From a virus, in IMG/VR virus record IMGVR_UViG_3300021197_000748, positions 1 to 57,038 of that record: DNA of 57,038 bases; one strand, given 5' to 3'. Positions 53,201 through 57,038 of the stretch are shown here, piece after piece. The first letter of the stretch is position 1. The number at the start of each line of letters is the position of its first letter. Under the pieces are notes generated by a model. It was not told the origin of the DNA, made no database searches, and saw only the letters and a list, made by a program, of their open reading frames with translations. Both the position numbers and the translations under genes were made by a program.

Positions 53201-53442
53201 GGGAGCATCTCCAAAGAGCGGATCATACAGGAAGGGATCTTGTGAACACTAGAACATTCGTCACCACCGATAGTATCGGTCATGGTGATCCAGCCTTCGG
53301 GTTCAGGATCGTAGTAAAGAACGTAGCCAACCGTCTTCATGATCGGTGGCTCGCCAGTGGCGAACTCTCGAGCGTCGTCGAGGTCAACCCAGCCGGGACC
53401 ACCGTGGCTGGAAGCGTCAACCCAAGACACTCGGGCGAACAC
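53182..53442 (-). CDS. 86-residue acidic protein after RNA polymerase, GTG start
   Basis: The open frame extends far into the polymerase gene, but recognisable sequence starts at VFARVSWVDASSHGGPGWVD; I place the start at GTG 53442, eight bases after the polymerase stop, with only a weak ACGAG ribosome site. It resembles short phage proteins of one layout: VSWVDA...GWV, then VGYVLYYDPEPEGWITMTDT, then IPSCMIRSLEML. Such proteins are widespread in podoviruses near early genes; their function is unknown. Probably a small single-domain beta protein. The start is uncertain. Confidence 0.6.
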   Translation of the reverse strand: MFARVSWVDASSHGGPGWVDLDDAREFATGEPPIMKTVGYVLYYDPEPEGWITMTDTIGGDECSSVHKIPSCMIRSLEMLPCDAAN

Positions 53443-53449
53443 AGGCTCG

Positions 53450-55975
53450 TCAACCGAATAGGTACTCGGATTCGAGGACTCCTCGGATGTCGAGGGTGCC
53501 GCGCTGTGAGTGTGAATGGGCGGGGTGCTCGGCAGGGAGTTGTTCTCCCATGATGACTTCGGCACGGTCCTGAAGTCTCGCGAGCTGGTCGATTTCGTGA
53601 ATCGCATAGAAGGTTTCCTTGATAGAGTCGCGCATCATGGGCACGTAAGGTGCCATGACGCCGTAGGAATCATGAATCATAGAGAAGAACTCGATGCCCT
53701 TAGAAGCAAGGTCATCCACACAGAGGCTCATGTGAGCCGCATCGAGCGAGTGAACGAAGTTGGGCGGCATGGCCGAAGCCGCTGCCTTGGTATCGTGGCC
53801 GTCAACGTAGTATTGGAACCGCAGATCGAACTGCTTGTTCCATATTGTAACGGTGTTGCGCGAGACAACACTAGGCACATACTTGTTGATAACCTTGAAA
53901 CCACTCGGCGTAACCCACGAGAGCGGGGTATCACCGAGCCAACCTGCGAGCAAGGTAACAAACTCCTTGCCATGAGCACAGTGTGCCATCTGCACGGCCT
54001 TTGCCTTACAGATGAGCTTGCCCATCTCAGTACCGGCCGTACGTCGGCTTCCAGCATCAACCCAGTTCATATGCCCTTCGCTGAGCACGTACTTGGTGAC
54101 GCTGTGGTCTGAGATACCATATGGGTCGCACATGACGGATCGCTTGCAGACCTTACGAGGAATGCCGCCGTCCCAGTGCTCGAGAAACTTGATGCGCCAC
54201 GGATTAGGATCATCCGCACACATCTCAGTACAACCATCTGCCACAAGTTGGTAGACATCAGCCGGCTTGGGAGACGGAGTGAGGTTAACCTCGGGGCCAA
54301 CCTTCTCGTCCCGCGTGAGCGCTGCCCAATGCTGGACACCGTTGCACGCACCATCGAGCTGGACAGGAACTTGCGATCTGCCAGTATCGATAGCCATGAT
54401 AAGATCGAAGATCGCTGCCAACCGTTGGAAGGAAGCGTTCTTCTTGGGCGAGTCGTCTTCCCACACATCGGTAGTACCATGTGGGTCAGCGACCACTGCT
54501 CGCCAGTCATCCATGTGATCGTCAACATACTTGACACGATCATCGAACGACACCTTGTCCACACCCATGAGGTTGGCGAGGTTGACCTTGATCCAGTAGA
54601 TGTCCTTAGGTTGGACACTAACTGGCTCGGCTGCCATCAGCAGAGCTTTATCAAGATCGCCACCTTGCGGGTGCAGCAGGTATGAGTCGCTGTAGTAGCG
54701 ACCACGGAAGTCACAGAAGTAAGCGTGCCACAAGGTAAACGACCTGAGCTTGTTGGCTTCCTTGGAGCGGATAATCATCTGCAGGCGCGATGCCTGACCT
54801 TTCGACCATTCACCCCAGCGTACTGCCTTTTCCGCCATCCATGCGGACTTCTCTTGACCATCACCGTCTTCGGGGTAGGGCGGCATCTCTTCGAGTACCG
54901 ACGAATCATAGGCGGGGATAGTGCCGGTTTGGCGGCCGGCTTTCCAAAGGTCATCCATAACCTCGAGCACACGAGCGTTAACTCGCCACTCGCTACGTTG
55001 CAGGGTGTTGATAACTCGACGTGTCTGATCGGACATGCACGAGGGATCAACATCCTGTTCAGTGAACATCTCGTCAGTAGCACGAGCCTTCACCTGAGCG
55101 GTCTTCCGCATCTTGCGGATTGACCAGTCCATCAACCCACCTGCTTCGCCGGGGATGTGATCGACAGGGCGACACACCATTGGCAGACGGTTGGGCAGCA
55201 GCTGAACCATGTACTCGTCGATACGAGTCATTAGATGCTGTACGAGCTCGGGAGCTGGCATGACATACAGTGATACCTTGCGGTTGCGCTTAGTACCCTT
55301 TGCGGTTCGCTTTTCAAGCTCGTCCTTGGACATTTGCTCTTGGATCGGCTCGACCGTAACGAGGTTTGCTTCTCGCGCGAGCCGGAAGATACCATGAGCA
55401 AAAGTGTCCTTCTGCTTTGCAGAAAGCTTAGGAAGGGAATTAACCTTTTCGGCGAAACCATTACGCCGCTTGTTATTCCACTGCTTGAAGAATCTGCTCT
55501 GTTTTCTATACCACTCATACTCTTCTTCCTTAGCCGCCAAGAAGCGGCAAACATCCCAGCAGTTCTCAACAAAACTCCGGCATACCTGCTGTACCTTAGG
55601 AAGCGCCCACGTGTTAGACAGTGGATCATTATCCTTGAATATAGCGCTGGAATAGGTTGATTCCATTAGAGAACGTACGAAGATATATGAGATACGGTCA
55701 GGGCCGAGGTTCCATAGCATATAAGTCCACTGAGGCAAACGGTGCTTAGTGCTATCGCCCTCGCGTTCCTTCATCATCTCTTCAAGAGCGGTATGAAGCC
55801 ACTTAGAAAAGTAGCCGGACCACTCATCGACAACATCGTTGAAAGGCTGTAGATGATCGGTTGGTGTCTCTCTAGTCTTATCCATGATGTCCTGCTTCCA
55901 CTGCTCTTCACGAGCGAGCTGGAGGTTACGCAGCTTGTGTTGTTCTTGCGAACTCATTTTATCCCATTGGTACAT
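53450..55975 (-). CDS. single-subunit DNA-dependent RNA polymerase, T7 type
   Basis: The protein has 841 residues from ATG 55975, preceded by ACAAGGAGACTAC; the frame is open 33 codons further but without a ribosome site. T7 RNAP has 883. Catalytic residues align: DFRGRYYSDSY (T7 Arg425 region, about 422-432); motif A QLDGACNGVQH with Asp541 (T7 Asp537); motif B KRSVMCDPYG with Lys611 and Tyr619 (T7 Lys631, Tyr639); motif C HDSYG with Asp769 (T7 Asp812). It ends YLFG where T7 ends FAFA, the C-terminal foot. It transcribes middle and late phage genes from phage promoters. A 25-base candidate promoter lies directly upstream, which would give positive feedback. Confidence 0.97.
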   Translation of the reverse strand: MYQWDKMSSQEQHKLRNLQLAREEQWKQDIMDKTRETPTDHLQPFNDVVDEWSGYFSKWLHTALEEMMKEREGDSTKHRLPQWTYMLWNLGPDRISYIFVRSLMESTYSSAIFKDNDPLSNTWALPKVQQVCRSFVENCWDVCRFLAAKEEEYEWYRKQSRFFKQWNNKRRNGFAEKVNSLPKLSAKQKDTFAHGIFRLAREANLVTVEPIQEQMSKDELEKRTAKGTKRNRKVSLYVMPAPELVQHLMTRIDEYMVQLLPNRLPMVCRPVDHIPGEAGGLMDWSIRKMRKTAQVKARATDEMFTEQDVDPSCMSDQTRRVINTLQRSEWRVNARVLEVMDDLWKAGRQTGTIPAYDSSVLEEMPPYPEDGDGQEKSAWMAEKAVRWGEWSKGQASRLQMIIRSKEANKLRSFTLWHAYFCDFRGRYYSDSYLLHPQGGDLDKALLMAAEPVSVQPKDIYWIKVNLANLMGVDKVSFDDRVKYVDDHMDDWRAVVADPHGTTDVWEDDSPKKNASFQRLAAIFDLIMAIDTGRSQVPVQLDGACNGVQHWAALTRDEKVGPEVNLTPSPKPADVYQLVADGCTEMCADDPNPWRIKFLEHWDGGIPRKVCKRSVMCDPYGISDHSVTKYVLSEGHMNWVDAGSRRTAGTEMGKLICKAKAVQMAHCAHGKEFVTLLAGWLGDTPLSWVTPSGFKVINKYVPSVVSRNTVTIWNKQFDLRFQYYVDGHDTKAAASAMPPNFVHSLDAAHMSLCVDDLASKGIEFFSMIHDSYGVMAPYVPMMRDSIKETFYAIHEIDQLARLQDRAEVIMGEQLPAEHPAHSHSQRGTLDIRGVLESEYLFG

Positions 55976-56001
55976 GTAGTCTCCTTGTAGCAACAATGAT
56001 A

Positions 56002-56026
56002 TTCTCTTATTACTTCCAGTTGAGAG
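56002..56026 (-). promoter_or_regulatory. candidate phage RNA polymerase promoter before the polymerase gene
   Basis: The minus strand holds CTGGAAGTAATAAGAGAA preceded by CTCTCAA. One difference in 25 positions from the copy at 45554-45578. It lies between the stop of the IF3-like gene and the polymerase ribosome site, about 35 bases from the latter, as in the other copy. Two near-identical 25-mers in the two clear intergenic gaps of an otherwise packed genome point to a specific recognition site rather than shared coding sequence. Confidence 0.6.
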
Positions 56027-56027
56027 A

Positions 56028-56303
56028 TCAGCCTGCCTCCCATGGGTGGATAAAGGTACTGAGCGTCGAGCCATTCCACTTAGGTGGGTTGGCTTTGTTG
56101 CTCGGAGCGCCAGTAAGCTCGAGGAACGACGTCAGCACCTGCTGAGCTCGATCCTTGAACTGAGCCTCACGTCCGCGCAGCCGCAGCGTCACCGAGACGC
56201 CGTTGCCGCTCGTCGCAAACTTGGTGGCCTGCTTGGCCTTTCGCTCCATGTCACGGTCGTCAATACGAGCTGACAGCTGTACATTCTTAGTCTTCGTCTT
56301 CAT
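56028..56303 (-). CDS. stand-alone IF3 C-terminal-domain-like protein
   Basis: The protein has 91 residues. ATG 56303 is six bases after ACGGAG; ATGs at 56309, 56306 and 56324 are alternatives. The sequence follows the bacterial IF3 C-domain along its length: a first strand (KNVQLSARIDDRDMERKAKQ, where IF3 has VKEIKFRPGTDEGDYQVKL), then GNGVSVTLRLRGRE (IF3: GDKAKITLRFRGRE), a helix (QFKDRAQQVLTSFLE) and a last strand (TLSTFIHP, IF3 MIMVLAP). IF3 binds the 30S platform, prevents 70S formation and checks the initiator codon; the isolated C-domain is known to carry these activities. The phage copy lacks the N-domain and linker. It may bias initiation towards phage messages or shut down host translation. 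Known: domain function. Inferred: the phage role. Confidence 0.72.
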   Translation of the reverse strand: MKTKTKNVQLSARIDDRDMERKAKQATKFATSGNGVSVTLRLRGREAQFKDRAQQVLTSFLELTGAPSNKANPPKWNGSTLSTFIHPWEAG

Positions 56304-56538
56304 CATCATCTCCGTTGAGGTCATCGATCAACTTACGGATCTGCTCTTCGTCGAGATTCTCGAGCATGTCCTGCATGAGGTTGTCATGCCAGTTAGGATC
56401 TTTCTGGTCAAGCACTGCTACGATAGCAGTTAGTGCCGTGTCTTCCTCGAGTGACGTAGTGTCAGTACCGAGAGACTGGAGCATAGCTACAGAGTCATAG
56501 AGATCAAACCAGATATCACCGATTGCGCTTCGAGTCAT
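56287..56538 (-). CDS. 83-residue acidic protein, unknown function
   Basis: MTRSAIGDIWFDLYDSVAML ... ending LNGDDDEDED. ATG 56538 follows AGGAGGCAATGA and lies inside the end of the 130-residue gene; its end overlaps the IF3-like gene by 17 bases. It is acidic, helical and Leu-rich (NLMQDMLENLDEEQIRKLID), with a C-terminal Asp/Glu run. Such acidic early proteins are often DNA mimics or inhibitors of host enzymes, but nothing here identifies a target. Coupled to the IF3-like gene. Confidence 0.6.
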   Translation of the reverse strand: MTRSAIGDIWFDLYDSVAMLQSLGTDTTSLEEDTALTAIVAVLDQKDPNWHDNLMQDMLENLDEEQIRKLIDDLNGDDDEDED

Positions 56539-56908
56539 TCATTGCCTCCTGTATGTGGCGTAGGAAGGTGGAGTCAACGTGCTCCACCATGTAATCATTG
56601 GTCAGCCCGCCTTCTTGCGAGCCTGCATTCTTGATCGAGTGGTAGTAAAAGGCTACCTCGAGCATCGTGTGGGCAATAATCTTCTTGCCACTCATTACCA
56701 CGACCAGCATGAGATCGTCGTCTGACATCTCCTTGCCGGTCATCTCGTATGCCGCTTGCATAGGAGCGGGGATACGCTTGCGGTACTCTTTAACCTCGAG
56801 CTTAGCGCCAAGCAACTTGAACTTGTCAATGTTACTCTTGAGGCAGCGCTCGTAACTGTTGGCCAGTGTACCGCCGAACTTATGGATACGCTTGTTCTTT
56901 TTCTTCAC
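56516..56908 (-). CDS. 130-residue early-region protein, GTG start, unknown function
   Basis: I choose GTG 56908 because GGAGCTAAC precedes it and the gene above stops two bases earlier at TAA; an ATG at 56935 would overlap that gene. The sequence starts VKKKNKRIHKFGGTLANSYE and contains basic helices, a hydrophobic strand pair (DDLMLVVVMSGKKIIAHTML) and EVAFYYHSIKNAG. The end is charged (EAMNDSKRNR). I do not recognise a family. Position on the early side suggests a host-interaction or regulatory protein. Confidence 0.6.
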   Translation of the reverse strand: MKKKNKRIHKFGGTLANSYERCLKSNIDKFKLLGAKLEVKEYRKRIPAPMQAAYEMTGKEMSDDDLMLVVVMSGKKIIAHTMLEVAFYYHSIKNAGSQEGGLTNDYMVEHVDSTFLRHIQEAMNDSKRNR

Positions 56909-56909
56909 G

Positions 56910-57038
56910 TTAGCTCCATGCGTTAGGATCCTCATCGCCGGGATCGTGGCCGGAAGGTGTGAGTGTAACTGAGCGGTTAAGCTCGGCCAGCTGCTCACGG
57001 ATCCGCTCGAGTAGCGCAGCACAGTGCTCGCTGATAGG
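56910..57038 (-). CDS. C-terminal end of a gene entering from the right edge
   Basis: The last 42 codons of a minus-strand gene: PISEHCAALLERIREQLAEL, then NRSVTLTPSGHDPGDEDPNA and WS before TAA at 56910. The frame is open to the window edge. The helix LLERIREQLAELNRSV could be a coiled coil; the tail is acidic. Its stop is immediately followed by the ribosome site and GTG of the next gene, which supports it as real. Function cannot be judged. Confidence 0.6.
   Translation of the reverse strand, partial: PISEHCAALLERIREQLAELNRSVTLTPSGHDPGDEDPNAWS

Noticed and set aside
1-57038. tRNA genes, CRISPR arrays, insertion sequences, integrase and attachment sites
   Set aside because: No cloverleaf with CCA end, no spaced direct repeats of CRISPR type, no transposase or recombinase motif and no tRNA-like att core were recognised by eye; a tRNAscan or profile search could still find a weak case.

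Overview
The window is a 57 kb segment of a tailed bacteriophage of the T7 (Autographiviridae-like podovirus) type. Every gene I can support lies on the minus strand, so the genome is transcribed from high to low coordinates. The evidence is a single-subunit T7-type RNA polymerase, a T7-type primase-helicase, a family A DNA polymerase, a gp6-type exonuclease, and the portal, scaffold, capsid and tail-tube set in T7 order. Both ends are cut inside genes, so the genome is longer than the window. An adenosylcobalamin-dependent (class II) ribonucleotide reductase and a dUTPase resemble those of marine podoviruses of Roseobacter-type alphaproteobacteria. That host is an inference only.

Layout in transcription order: (1) 57038-53450, early side: four small genes, one of them a free-standing homologue of the C-terminal domain of translation initiation factor IF3, then the phage RNA polymerase. 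(2) 53442-45587, replication: small acidic protein, CxxC microprotein, metallophosphoesterase, SSB, RusA resolvase, small basic protein, primase-helicase, DNA polymerase, NlpC/P60-like protein, dNMP kinase, 5'-3' exonuclease. (3) 45518-43210, nucleotide metabolism: dUTPase and class II RNR. (4) 43217-33284, head and tail: two small overlapping genes, a 466-residue unknown, a coiled-coil protein, portal, scaffold, capsid, two tandem terminators, tail tubular A and B. (5) 33211-12782, a 20 kb island of seven fibre, spike and accessory genes. It starts with a T7 gp17-type fibre and continues with very large beta-helix-type proteins whose N-termini, leaders and intergenic hairpins are copies of each other. 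(6) 12535-10341, lysis and packaging: a secreted ClpP/crotonase-fold peptidase-like protein, a three-TM holin, a membrane coiled-coil protein, up to four very basic microproteins, and a probable small terminase. (7) 10300-1: large terminase and three internal virion (ejection) proteins, two of them giant.

Compared with T7, the ejection proteins have moved from between the tail tube and the fibre to after the terminase, and the fibre locus is strongly expanded. Genes are tightly packed and mostly coupled through ATGA or TGATG overlaps. A 25-base sequence is repeated almost exactly in front of the RNA polymerase and in front of dUTPase/RNR, with a degenerate third copy before the capsid; it is the best candidate for the phage's own promoter. 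I saw no tRNA, CRISPR array, insertion sequence, integrase or attachment site, and no gene on the plus strand.
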